Below, piece after piece: positions 11,106-22,075 of a stretch of DNA of 64,000 bases; position 1 is the stretch's first letter; each line of letters opens with the position of its first letter. Origin of the DNA: Cytidiella melzeri (lineage: Eukaryota; Basidiomycota; Agaricomycetes; Polyporales; Irpicaceae); contig JABYQR010000129.1 of assembly GCA_022592445.1 (NCBI GenBank), positions 1-64,000 of the forward strand, read 5' to 3'. Under the pieces are notes generated by a model. The model was not told the DNA's origin and searched no databases. It saw only the letters and a program-made list of their open reading frames with translations. The position numbers and the translations under genes were made by a program.

Positions 11106-12248
11106 TGCCTCTCAGTGACAGGACAGAATTCATGAGGGAAATTGGTTTTTTTACCATCTTCAACAGAATAGGACTGGTCCTCTGCCCAATGGGTCATAGA
11201 AAGTCCATAGGATATTTGACACATGTTGCTATACCAGCATGCATGTGCAGAAGAGCTCTTGGGGGAGGTAGAATGTCACTGTCATTATCTACATGCTTTC
11301 CATAGCCAAGATGTAGTTGGCAGAAGGGGCAGCATCAATTTGTGTCAATTGGTGACCTGCTGGGAAGGACAGATTGAGAAGGAAGTTGGGGGAACGGGAC
11401 CAACAGGATACTATACATTGACATCCTATGCTTGGGACTTTTGTATTCACAACCTCTATGTGACTGCACCCTGATTCTTCCCCACATGGTGGCATACAAT
11501 GCTTGGCTTGGCTGCAAAGCCTTTGCTTTGGGAGGCTCAGACTGGGATATACAGTGAGCCAAGTCTCAAGCTTTGAAGAGCCTGTGCTATGGTCTGAATT
11601 AGACATAAGTACAGGCTTGGTCTTTGTTTCAGGCTGATATCAGCACATCTTGTGAACTAGCAACCTGTAAAATCCTGCTGTTACAATTCCTGAAGAATGA
11701 AGTAGAATTGTTCCAGTGCAGGCAGCTGCTTTGATGCTCCCGTGGATGTAACACAACTGTCCCCTATAGCGTGGGAATCTGATGGGTAATACACCCAGTA
11801 ACATTTTCTGTATCACTATGATGAATTAAATTGATGGCACCACACCAACTTTGATACCAACCCTTCAAAAATTTGCATGACATGATATTTTTGAATCAAA
11901 ATACAGTTTTTGAGCTGAATAGCTTGCATATGGACATAGATTGACACAAATCATACACCATCACATAGCTCTATGTCTTGCCAACGTGCTGGTCACAAGG
12001 GCTTTTGATTTGGAGAAGGAGTGAGGAAGTTATGGCCAGATTACTGGATTACTGCAAATGACCACTCAAACTCAAATTGAACCGGGGCCTCAGGTCCTCT
12101 GTAGGGCATGTGCAATCTGGCTGACTCAAAATTCCAGTTCTTTCAGGTGCAGTATGAAAGAGTGGAATTTTAAGTCAGCCACATTACACACAAGCATGTC
12201 TGTTGGTCTGGCAATTCTATATATTTATGAGACAGAGTAGCTCTTATT
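11106..12248. repeat. Old transposon-derived sequence
   Basis: Bases about 11770-12110 match 47515-47850 directly and about 50625-50905 in inverse orientation (shared TGGGAATxTGATGGG start and CTCAAACTCA-like stretch). It is therefore another copy of the terminal sequence of that element. No intact gene was seen in the rest. Confidence 0.5.
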
Positions 12249-12591
12249 TAACACGGAGACAGGGTTCAACGTAACAAACAGGGACACAAAGTGGAAGACA
12301 ACAGCTAGGCGGTGGCAAGTGTGTAGCACAATGCTTTCACCAGCTATAAACCTTATTCAGATTGCTAGCCCAGTAAAGACCAAGTTAGATTGGGTACTAC
12401 CAGCTATGTAGTACAAGAGGGTTTGCTTACCTAGCCCAGTAGAGACCAAGAGGTCAAGATGGGGGGCTAGGAGCATACATGCAGCATCTTATATAGACCT
12501 CAGGGACCTGTGCACAGACCATGTCAATGGCAGGCTTTGCAAGAAGCTGTGTGAACAAAGAACAATAGAACTACCTAAAGGAGAACAATAG

Positions 12592-13957
12592 TGTTAAGAC
12601 CCGTGCCTACCTGGATTGGGTCGTGCTCAGGGCCAAACAACAACAAGGTTGTTGGGATCAGAGTTGGTGCGAGAGGGAGCAGAATGAGTCCTCGGCTTTA
12701 GCTAAGTAAGCTGTGCCTCTCAGAAACTCTCGGACTCAGATTTGGACTTAACAGGTTCATGTCACAGATTTTCAATGTTTCTACAACACTTGCCTTACCA
12801 GGCAACGGTATTATTGGGAATATTCCAGCGCTTATCCGGCGTCTATTTAGGCGCTTATCCAGCGCTTATCTGGCTATCAGGCGCCTATTCCGGCACTTAT
12901 TCTCAGTGCCTGTCAGTTGATGCGCTGATGCGCCTCCTGTCTCTGATGTGCTGATGCACTCCTTTCCTTATCTGTGTATCACATGATAGAACTCTCTGGA
13001 ACATTGTGGAACATGCTGGAACTATGATGTCATAGTATAGAACATTCCATTAGATGATGTCATAGTTCATAGAACCTTTGGAAAAGTCTAGCCTTATCTT
13101 AGAACAAGCTAGAACAAGTCGAGCCTTGGAGCTGGGTCATAGGGTCAGGTCATGGGGACAATTGCTATTAGTTGACTATTGAAGTGGCACCACTAGGGCA
13201 TAGGGCATGCTTAGTAAGGTAGATTACTTTGCTTATTCATGTAGGTATTAGGGGTCTTAGGGTAGTACCTGGGGTCCTCCCCTTCATGTATATATAGAGG
13301 CACTCCTGAGGGCATATCCCCTCAGTCTTATCCACTCTGTTGATAAAGGACTACTCAGTACTCCCCAGTACTTCGCTCACCACCTCTCTCACACTCTATC
13401 TCACTCTATCCCCTCAAGTTTAACAACTTAACTGGTGAGTAGTAACCTTACTGTTACAGTTCAGAGGTTCAACCTCTGAGTTCTCGGGATTGGGATCAGA
13501 TTTGGATCGACAGGTTTGGACAGTGAACAGAGGTTGGGCAACGACGAGGAAGACTACTTCAGCTAGTGAAGTAGAATGAAGAAGAGTGGGGGTCTAAATC
13601 AATATTTGAACTCAAGACTTCTATTGTACAAGTCGGATCAGCTTATATACTACTACATGTTGTGAGTTTGATAGGAGACGTATATACAGAAAATGATCTG
13701 GGTAAGTGTTCAGGAAAGATTTTGGAATTGGATTGGAGCCGGGATACAGATGAAGTGGAAATTACAAGGTAAGTGTTGGATGTGGATGGGTATAGTGACA
13801 AAGTTGTGAAGGGTTTGGGATATGTTCGGGAGCATGGGCAGAGGGTTCAGAGTTTACCTGGAAGTATGTGATGGTGAGTGCACGAGGTATTGGCGCAAAG
13901 ATGCCAGAGTGATCAGAAGTTTGGTCCCAATCACGTGATCTGATTTGGATCATAACA
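12592..13957 (+). mobile_element. 1366-bp LTR-like element nested in family B
   Basis: Starts TGTTAAGACCC and ends GGATCATAACA (TG...CA), with perfect duplications AATAG at 12587-12591 and 13958-13962. No coding capacity was recognised. A TATA-like TGTATATATAGAGG lies at about 13287. Bases 12820-12905 hold degenerate tandem GCGCTTATCC-like units. It could be a long solo LTR or a small non-autonomous LTR element; no internal primer site or second LTR was found. Confidence 0.8.
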
Positions 13958-14100
13958 AATAGCTATTGTCTGGACTCTGCCAAGACCTCTACTTGTGAGA
14001 GAATCTATCTAAAAGGAGACCAGTTGTTGTAATCTGTTCCCACACCTGTGAGAACACTCTTCTATAGAGAGAACAATAGCGAAAGAATAATAGGAGTCTA

Positions 14101-14823
14101 TGACATGGATAGTCCAACAGACCGGATTTTTCCAACATTATCACAAGTTTACAGCCTTAGGCGCCTATCTAGAGCGCTTATTTTCCGGCTAGGAGTGTTA
14201 CCAGACCTAACCCTAACCCGGGTCACGTGACATCCTGCCTTATTTATCAATAGTCCAGACCCAAACCCTAGACTCAGTCTGGAGCGGTTCCAGATCAACC
14301 TAGGCTATTGTTCTATTGTTCTTCTTCCATTGATAGGAATTCCCCAGGGATTCCCCCAGGTTTTATTGTTCTATTGTTCCATTGTTCTATTGTTATAACT
14401 CTATTGTTCTCTGTACCCTGGTCCTTGACAGTTACCCTGGTCCTTGACAGTTACTCAGGTCCTTGACAGTTACCCTGGTCCCTTATTGTTCTACAGTTAC
14501 TCCAGCCCCACAGTTACTCCAGTCCCTAGTGTGGGAACTTGTGCACAGACCACCCAGCCACAGTATATATAGTAGCCCTTACCCTCCCTAGCTCTGCATC
14601 TTGACCTCTCTGTCATTTGCACTGCTAGGTGAGTTACTGCATGTAACTTAGTATCATACCTTATTAACTCTGTCATTTGCACTGCTAGTATCCGGCCTCA
14701 GTGCCTGCTTGCCTGCTCATCATCGACTTTGACCTTGTTGTCGTCGTTGGAGATCCACCCCCCTTCCTCTCTACTTCACTCCCTTTTTAGGGTTATCAGC
14801 ATAGCAGCAGTCGCTCTGCAACA
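14101..14823 (+). mobile_element. Solo LTR nested in family B
   Basis: A 723-bp block from TGACATGGATAG to CTCTGCAACA with perfect duplications GTCTA at 14096-14100 and 14824-14828. Removing it restores alignment of the surrounding LTR to the complete family-B copies. No open reading frame of note. Confidence 0.85.
14416..14480 (+). repeat. Short tandem repeat (about 20 bp, more than 3 copies)
   Basis: Units of ACCCTGGTCCTTGACAGTT are repeated with small changes. They follow a stretch of repeated ATTGTTCT at 14340-14415, all within the nested solo LTR. Confidence 0.85.
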
Positions 14824-14977
14824 GTCTATGTGAGTGGTTTTTATGACATTAAACCCTAGCTATAGGCTGAGCTATGTGGTCTTATATAAGCTGAGTTATG
14901 TGCTAGTGTGATGTAGCAGTAAGTAACGTGACCATGTAGAGCATCTAAGCCATGTGATACAGGTGCTTGATAGATTT

Positions 14978-15041
14978 GCAAGGGGTTTGCAAAGGGGTTG
15001 CAAAGTAGCTGCAAAGGGGTTGCAAAGGGGTTGCAAGGTGT
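14978..15041 (+). repeat. Tandem TTGCAAAGGGG-type repeat
   Basis: About five imperfect 12-bp units of TTGCAAAGGGG. They occupy the 3' part of the interrupted family-B LTR, where copy 51253-52008 has only one to two units, so the expansion is local. Confidence 0.8.
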
Positions 15042-15090
15042 AAACTAGAGGTGAAATGCAAAAAATAAGGGCTAGTCAGGCCATTCACGA

Positions 15091-15896
15091 AATATGCCAC
15101 TCACAGCTCTTGTGTCATCTCACAGTACATAGTAAGTTTTTGAGCTATGCCTATGGTGCTATCAATATCTGTATTGATGTCTACTTCTCCATTCTTAGGT
15201 CCTGCCCTCAAGTCTGCCAACTTGCTGTCCTGCTCATTGCCCATCTCAGCAACAATAGTATCCCAGCTCTCTTCTTTGTTGTCATTGAATAGTTGGAGCC
15301 TAGTAATAGTACATACAGTACTGAACAGTGTCTTCTGAGTAAATTCAATAACATCAATCTTGTACCACCAAAGCTTTGCTCCGGAGACATTGTAGTGTCC
15401 CTGATATGTTTCTCTCTCTGACTGGAACAATAAACATGTAAAACACACCAAAGTGGGCATGGTTTGTAGGCAAGGACAGGTACAAAAACAAAGTGGGGTA
15501 AGGTGCTTGCCCTGCAGAGAATTGGTTCTGTGCAATTGTTAACCTGCTGTGCTTCAAGATGTATTTAGGCACTCAGATTTAGCAAAGATGACAGGCAGGG
15601 ATGATAGCGAGACTGTCTACATGAAGGAGACTATGATACATTACTGCCGTTATTGCTGTAGGGATGAGTTGCACACAGCCACCCTGTAACATGGAACAAT
15701 GATGTAATCTACAGACCTCGGACCATGTCCGGGAAGTTCCAAGGGAAGTGGGGCCGAAAAACAAAAGACTCGCTTTCCATAACATTATGCAAACGGCAGT
15801 AAATGGTGTGAATGGGGTCAAAGTGATTGAATGCAGAAATGCCGATGAAAAACTCTCCCACTACTCCTTGAATGTATCTAAGCGCCAATTGTGAGT
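15091..15896. other. Intergenic with dispersed repeat copy 2
   Basis: Contains the second copy (about 15420-15560) of the repeat at 10925. A 144-codon minus-strand open stretch (15101-15535) has no recognised domain. Downstream flank of the DCN1 gene. Confidence 0.5.
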
Positions 15897-17757
15897 TCAC
15901 TTTGCCTTCTTCCAAGCTACAAATTCATCGAGCATAGTAGGCCATGCCTTGAATGGTGCGTTAATTGTGCCGTCAGCACTGTTAGGAGGAATCGCTTACG
16001 CCGTCAGCCTCGAAGTTGTCCAAGTTGGGAGATACTGTCTGACAGAACTCGAAAACCTGAGCAAATTGTAAGTTCGATAATCACAGATCTCATCATGTTT
16101 GCTCAAGAAACGAACCATTGTCCATAGATCCTTGTTGACACCCTTGTATGTGCCTTTCTCCTAAGGAACAGTTGTCAGCGCGTGAAAGACTTGCGGGAGA
16201 AAGACTGAGCCGTACAGATATAAAGTCCAGGATATCTTGGATCAAGCCATATCGCGGCAACAATAGCACGGACCACAGTGCCGATGCAGTCTGTAGATGT
16301 AGAACAAACATGGGCATGATCAACGTCAGAAAGATCGCATACCTGCATATCTATGTTTCTTGCTTGCCTAAACAAGTCGCATGTTATTCACTGACCTACT
16401 TTAGGGAAACAGTTAATGCTTGATAGCACTCACGGTGGCTTTGCTAATACGAAGCAGAACACATAAAACTCATTGAAGGCCTTTCGCTTATCAGCAGCAT
16501 AGACGGTATAGCGAGCGCGGTTGTAAGGCTCTGGTGGAGCCTTTTTCTTCTGTGCTGCGGCGGCCGTAGTTTTCAAAGGCGGTTTATCAAGGATAATGAG
16601 ATCTTCCAGGTCGCGAAGGGCGACGGAAAGCGAGGAAAGGGAGGATATTCTAAGGTCAAGTTGTGTATATGATTGTTGTGAGGACGAATGCTAGGCTCGA
16701 ATGACTCACTGAAGCTGGGAGGTTCCTTTCTCCCATTCATTCTTCGTCAGCTTTGCCATCTCGCTTGCACCGAATTGCCATGCGAGCACCAGCGGGAGTG
16801 CACCATCTAACGGTATATCTGCATCGCTGCACAGCTTCTCAAGCCCTTCTGGCCCGATGACAGAAGGATCGTCTTCGTCTGCGTATTTCTCGAATAGCAG
16901 GTTTGCTGCATCCACGGTATACGGTTCAGAGTCTGGTATGCTCTTGGCGGCTTTGACGACTTTTTGTGGCTTTGTGCTCGATCCTATTGACGTACTGCTG
17001 GCATTGATGTTTGACGTTTGCAGCGCATCATCATCGTGCGTGGTGTCAGCAGTATTTGGAGAACAGCATAGCAGACTCGTTAGTTTCATGGGTAGCGATG
17101 CGAAAAATCCAAATAGCTGCGGTGGGCGATCACGCGCATGTACGTTGCAGCGCAAGGCACAGCCGAGGGTCACGACAGTGACAGCAAACTGCGCGTAGGC
17201 CACGGACGCCGTTGTGGTCGTGAGAGAAGGGAAAAGAAAGAGACTCACGTAGAAATCCCGCTACCGCCTTCGGCAGTAATCTGTCAATAGCGCGTCTCGA
17301 TCAGCACCTCCTGATGACGCTTGCCTGACCTCGTAATACGGGCGCTTACCGTTTGCCCGCTGGAAAATTCGAAAGGTCAGGAGTGCGAATAGCAGACATG
17401 GTGGTGGCAACGCACGAGAATGTTAAGGTGGTCTTCACAGTAGCCTTTGCTGCCTTGGTGGGAGCTTTTCTTGATTTCTTTGGCTTGGGATCCTGCACTA
17501 ATCGTGTAACCCTGACGCATACAACTGACCACAACGACGTAGCACGTTACATACCTGCGTCTGAGTATCTTCGTGAGCTAGAGACGCTGCGCCATCCGCC
17601 TCTGAGGTCGCTGCTTCCCCATTACGCGTGGAACTACGCGTAGCACGCGTAGCAGGTGTGGCCGCTTCGTTCGTCCCGCGCTTTCGCTTACATGAGTTCA
17701 CAGCGTGAGTGAATTACCAATTTCTAGTCTGATTACGCTGCTTACTTTGGGTGCCAT
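15897..17757 (-). CDS. DCN1: DCN1-like cullin neddylation protein
   Basis: Scaffold-type E3 that promotes NEDD8 transfer from Ubc12 to cullins. The start is ATGGCACCCAAA at 17757. A basic, low-complexity N-terminus follows in exons near 17698-17500 (KRKRGTNEAATPATRATRSS, then PKPKKSRKAPTKAAKA). The potentiating-neddylation domain begins at about 16930 with PYTVDAANLLFEKYADEDDP, then IGPEGLEKLCSDADIPLDG, ISSLSSLSVALRDLEDLIIL, YTVYAADKRKAFNEFYVFCF, TASALWSVLLLPRYGLIQDI, KGTYKGVNKDLWTM, VFEFCQTVSPNLDNFEADG and AWPTMLDEFVAWKKAK. C-terminal splice sites are canonical. The junction between the basic exon and the domain exon (about 17400-16950) was not resolved. It is divergent to CIA2 with a 300-bp shared promoter. 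Confidence 0.9.
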
Positions 17758-18057
17758 GTTTACACAGAGTTGTCGACACGTCGAGGACCGCTGGACGCGT
17801 TAATTAAGGACGTGGTTGAGGAGCAAGTGTTTAGGCGCTCAGATGTGGTCCGTGTTGTCGACTTTCGGCAGCAAACAAAACGAAATAGCGTCGGCAAGAC
17901 TCGTGTTGTGTCTTTTCTTGCGAGACGTGGCGATGTATTTTGCCTCGAGCGTGGTGCGTTTCAAGAATCAGCGAGCTGTGGCCTACAACCCGACTCAGGG
18001 CCGCTCAGACGCCCAATTTTGTTTCTCATCCTAACCACCCACTCTGACCCCACGTTA

Positions 18058-18753
18058 ATGGAGGTCTTCAACCCAAACCCAACCATCTTTGTACCCACAA
18101 CATCTCGCCATAGCCAGTTTGCCAAACCGCATTCGCTCTGGCTGGACGATCCCGACAATGCGCATGACCCAGAGGAGGACGCCTCGGACGAGGTAGAGCA
18201 AATAGATCAGGACGAAATCTTTGGTGCGTGCTTACCCACACCTCCAGGGCCCATACCGTCTCACGTGTATTAGAGCTCATAAGGTCAATATCGGACCCAG
18301 AGCACAGGAGCATGTCGCTCGAACAACTCGCAGTCGTCTCTGCGCCGCAAATTACGCTCGACTCAAAGGTACCAGGTCGTGTCACTGTCGAGTTCACACC
18401 GACAGTACCACATTGTGGCATGAGCACTTTTATAGGTCTGACTATGTCTTGTAACTTGCACTGTTAATCCCTACTCATATCCTCACCGCGTGTCTCAGGC
18501 CTGTCTATCCGTGTGCGACTTCTGCGGAGTCTTCCAGAACGATTCAAGATTGATATAAGGGTTAAGCCAGGATCGCATCAGAGCGAACAGGCCTGTGGGT
18601 CATGCATCTGACTGCTTTATCACCTAGCTGATTACGATTCGTACAGTGAATAAACAGCTGAATGACAAAGAACGAGTTGCAGCCGCTCTAGAGAATCCTG
18701 CTCTTCTTGAGGTCCTCGAGCAATGCATGTCAACGGCTGGACGAAACGCATGA
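18058..18753 (+). CDS. CIA2: Cytosolic Fe-S assembly factor CIA2/MIP18 family
   Basis: Part of the CIA targeting complex (with CIA1 and MMS19) that delivers 4Fe-4S clusters to nuclear and cytosolic proteins. Four exons (18058-18223, 18274-18435, 18499-18594, 18647-18753) give 176 aa. After an acidic N-terminus comes the MIP18 domain: [36 protein letters not shown], then [12 protein letters not shown] with the hyper-reactive Cys, [19 protein letters not shown], and [20 protein letters not shown]. Exon 3 was ended at GCCT before GTGGGT because this gives a canonical intron and the right frame. Length and motif order are normal. Confidence 0.93.
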
Positions 18754-19271
18754 GCGGATGGATGGCGGGACATCAAATGTAATCGCACGATGTTATGGTG
18801 ACTGTAGTGAGTGAACCACGTTCGACATCCTTTCAGTTCCTTGACATTAGACAAAGTGACTCTTTGTAGCAAATAGCGCAAGCAGACAAGATATTGATTG
18901 ATTCGAATTCAGAACATAAGTCGTGCATGAAGCGCCTCTGCGCTTGAAACATAGTCATATAAAGGTATATCAGGTAACGTATATGTGCGGGGATGTCAAT
19001 GTAGAAAGCAGTAACGCTACGAGTCGAGCGATGATAATGTGATCCGAGAAAACTATGGCTACAATGGGGTGAGTCGAAACAGTGTCAAGAGTGTGTGGTA
19101 TGTTGTCTAACAAGAGCTGGTGCTACAGATATATGCATGATAGCGACGGGCGGGGAGATGCTAATATGAAAGGAGGCGAATGTAGTGCAAAGGCAAGAAT
19201 GATGCGACAGCGATCAACGATGAGTAGAGGAAGAGAGAACGAACATTGAAGCGAAGCAACGCGAGCTTGCA
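18754..19271. other. Convergent intergenic region
   Basis: Between the 3' ends of CIA2 and the DUF7330-like gene. No coding or repeat signal was recognised. Confidence 0.5.
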
Positions 19272-20069
19272 TCAGTCCTCGAGCAAGAAGTCCCAATCGA
19301 TGGCGACCTCAGGGCTTCGCTTGGTGCACCAGCCAAAGCCAAACATGCGTTTGCACGCCTCCTTTGCGCGCACTTCAGGCTCGCCACGGTGGATGTCCCA
19401 CATTCTGAATGTCACCTGGCCTGCCGTATGAATCACGACTTCGTCCTCCTCCACAATGCTCAAGCCGTTCCCCAGCTTTTCCCTTTCAAACTCCGAGTCA
19501 GAGTCGGCGACGTAGATGTCAGCGTATGCGTAAAGGTCATTGTCTCCTGGATACGTGAGGCTTGACATCACGGAGGGCCGACGGGACTGGGTGAGCTGGA
19601 CGTTCTGCATGATGCGGTTGGTAAAGCCGGCAGAGAAGCTGACTCGTTTGCAGTGCGACGAGCGATGTATGTGGCCACGGAAGTCGGATGGCAGCCACAC
19701 CGTGATGTCAGCGCTCGAGGATGAGTGTACCTCGAGGTGAAATTTCGTCGAGCGTGCTGTGGTAAAATTGCGACACTACAAGATACGAAGGTGAGTTTGG
19801 GTGCCTCCATGGTCACGGGATTTATTACTCACGACTTTGACTTTTATAGGTTCTGCACTATCGTTGCCGACGTACATTGCCAGTCGGTGCCCAATAGGCT
19901 GGTTTCGCGCTCGGAAATGAGGCAGCGCAAGTGAGATGTCGATCGGACGTCTCTCTGCCTCGAGCAGGAAGTCGTGCATACTGTGCGAGGGAGCCCCTTG
20001 GTACTTCACCCGATGAGAGCCATTCGGCAGCTCAAACATGCTATTTACGCTGCTTGGCGATTGAGGCAT
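19272..20069 (-). CDS. DUF7330-like conserved fungal protein
   Basis: Two exons (20069-19833 and 19775-19272) encode 246 aa. The start MPQSPSSVNSMFELP is the first Met of the exon. Features: a soluble protein without signal peptide; beta-rich centre FHLEVHSSSSADITVWLPSD followed by FRGHIHRSS, a serine/threonine-rich middle, DLYAYADIYVADSDSE, and VVIHTAGQVTFRMWDIHRGE. The ADITVWLP...FRG pattern is characteristic of DUF7330/adhesin-like beta-solenoid proteins that are abundant in Agaricomycetes. Function is unknown in the family. The family label is from memory of the pattern, not a search; the gene model itself is well supported by splice sites and frame. Confidence 0.7.
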
Positions 20070-22075
20070 GTCCTAAAAGTGTGCTTAGCGGTCAGTTGGT
20101 GAGCTTGCTATTCTGAGGGCTCTGCGACGTACGAGTGGTATATAGGAGCGCGACATGATGATGGGACGAAGAGAAACACGAAGACCAAGTTGCAGAAACC
20201 GAGGAAAGATTTGTATAAGCCCAGGCTGCCAAAAAATGAGGCGGGCCGCGTGAAAATGGGCGGGGGGCAGGTGGAAAAGTGCTGGGCAAGCGGGCTAGTC
20301 GACGAACACACGGACAATATATAACAAGCTCAGACGGCCAAGAGACCATGTTGAAGGTGCGAGCATTCCTTTGTCCTGGAAAAGGCATTAAAAAACAAGA
20401 GTTACCAAAAGGGGACAACACGGAGAACAATAGCGTTTTGTGCCGCAAGGAACGCCCGCGTGTTGTACTTACGGACACACACATACCGCGGTGAGGGCTT
20501 TAGCCTGAAGCCCTAGTCTATCGTATAGACTTCCGAGAAACACTGGCCATGGTGAAAGGTTGCAGCGTATTCACGTTGTAAGCGCGGCCATCACAGCACC
20601 GGCGCTTGGTGACGGTCTCCCGTGTCGAGATGCGGCGGTGCATACGGCACCTTTCCTCCTGGTGCAGCCCTCTCGTTTACTCCACGCATTCGATGGCAGC
20701 GCGACCGGGTGGCCACACGCTCGGTTGCCAGGTCACAGTATTCATTCCCAGCACTCGAACAGTTGTCAGTGGCGTTGCATTGTTCGGCCGCATGTCCTAT
20801 TCACCTGGCTGTGAAGTACAGACAGAAGGTACAATAGGTCTGTACATCAGCTCATCTTGACATCCTTGTGTGTGTGGTGACCACGATGCAACCCAGGTCT
20901 ACGTTCTCTACTCGCCCGAAAAGGAAGGTGTGAAGGTAGGGGCCTAATGCGGCGATCAACAATGTCGCAAGGCTCTCAAGACCCGACGCGAAATGGACAG
21001 CCGTGTCTTTTGTTAAGTACTGGCAGACTTGTTCAGGAATTTTCTTTGTGTCCGACTCCGTCTGCGATTGCTAACGAGCCTGCCATCAGAACGTTTCATA
21101 CTTGATATCGGACGGAGCCAGCGACGTTGTCGTCTGCCTCTGTTGAAAAACAAGCCCGAATCGCGTTCTTTCGTCCACGCAGCTGATATAATTCACAGCA
21201 GAACCTCCGATCTTGGATGCCCGCCAGCAACGCTGCAACACCATCCCGCCACTGGGAGTCCGCGCTCGTCTTATCAATAGGCTATATATTAGTGCGTTGC
21301 TGCATCCTATCTTCTACTTTACTACTCTTTTCAATTGAGCAGGCGCCTGCAGATCTTCCTGTTCTGACTGTTCGTGTATGTCGGCGAAGCAGTTCGTTCG
21401 TCAGAGGCCCACCGACAGGTACGGAATGAATCTATATCGACGCTGCAACTTTTGAAATGTGAAGGCTACAACGACCTATCTCACGGATCGTCGCAATCTC
21501 GTTCTATCGCCCAACACACCACATCTTCCAGTTCGCGATCTACAGGAATCCGCTGCCAAGCAGGCAGTGTAGGAGTTGTATCCATCTTTTCCAATCCTCC
21601 GAGTCGCACGCTCGTCCTGTCACCGTTCTGTGTGAAGGTGACGCACATCTAGAGAGTACAGAAACCTAGATCAAACCTACCGACCGTCGCTGCAAGACGT
21701 CAAGATCCAGTATCCACGGAAGGCAGGGAACGCTCAGAACTATACTGAAGGTGCATCGCTGTTTCGAGCTCTGGCTAAGGCAGTTGGTACTTTTCAGTCG
21801 ATGTTCAGGGCGTCCGAGTTACCGATATCCATGCATAGTTGGTTTTGCCACCTATCCAGGGTACAGAAAGCCGACGATGTTAATGTCAGGCTTGGTACGA
21901 AGAGTGCCAGGGGCATACGGTATGCGATCACGTCACTTGCACGTCTTGTGTTGTGGAAGGAAGAGACGAGCAGCATCTATTCAATACAATTGATTTCCAG
22001 TGTAATGCACCTGTGCGCTCGGCCAAACACCAACGCAGTAGGTACTTCCTTACATTCTCTCCGACGTTACAGGTG
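20070..22075. other. Unresolved region, possible decayed gene
   Basis: Several open stretches have protein-like composition: plus strand 20606-20860 (VVSGVALFGRMSYSPGCEVQ), about 20895-21050 (VYVLYSPEKEGVK, then RPDAKWTAVSF), and 21680-21990 (YRPSLQDVKIQYPRKAG). They lie in different frames with in-frame stops between them. No family was recognised and no splice set joining them was found. They may be a multi-exon gene or a pseudogene on the plus strand. Confidence 0.4.

Larger units (their letters stand above)
12249..15090 (+). mobile_element. LTR family B copy, interrupted by two nested insertions
   Basis: Host-LTR pieces at 12249-12591, 13958-14100 and 14824 to about 15090 align consecutively with the complete copies at 51253-52008 and 45913-46639 (minus). 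It starts TAACACGGAG where the intact copy has TGACACGGAG, and ends near the GCTAGTCAGGCCATTCA motif. No clear target duplication remains. This is the oldest of the three family-B copies and served as target for the two elements inside it. Confidence 0.8.

Noticed and set aside
14101..14830. hAT-type insertion with 8-bp duplication AGTCTATG
   Set aside because: No terminal inverted repeats fit; choosing GTCTA as a 5-bp duplication gives TG...CA ends, so an LTR is the better explanation.
14416..15041. CRISPR-like repeat array
   Set aside because: Direct adjoining repeats without spacers, inside eukaryotic LTRs.
17770..18057. Upstream in-frame extension of the CIA2 ORF
   Set aside because: The frame is open back to 17770, but this is the shared DCN1/CIA2 promoter; the family-like start is the ATG at 18058.
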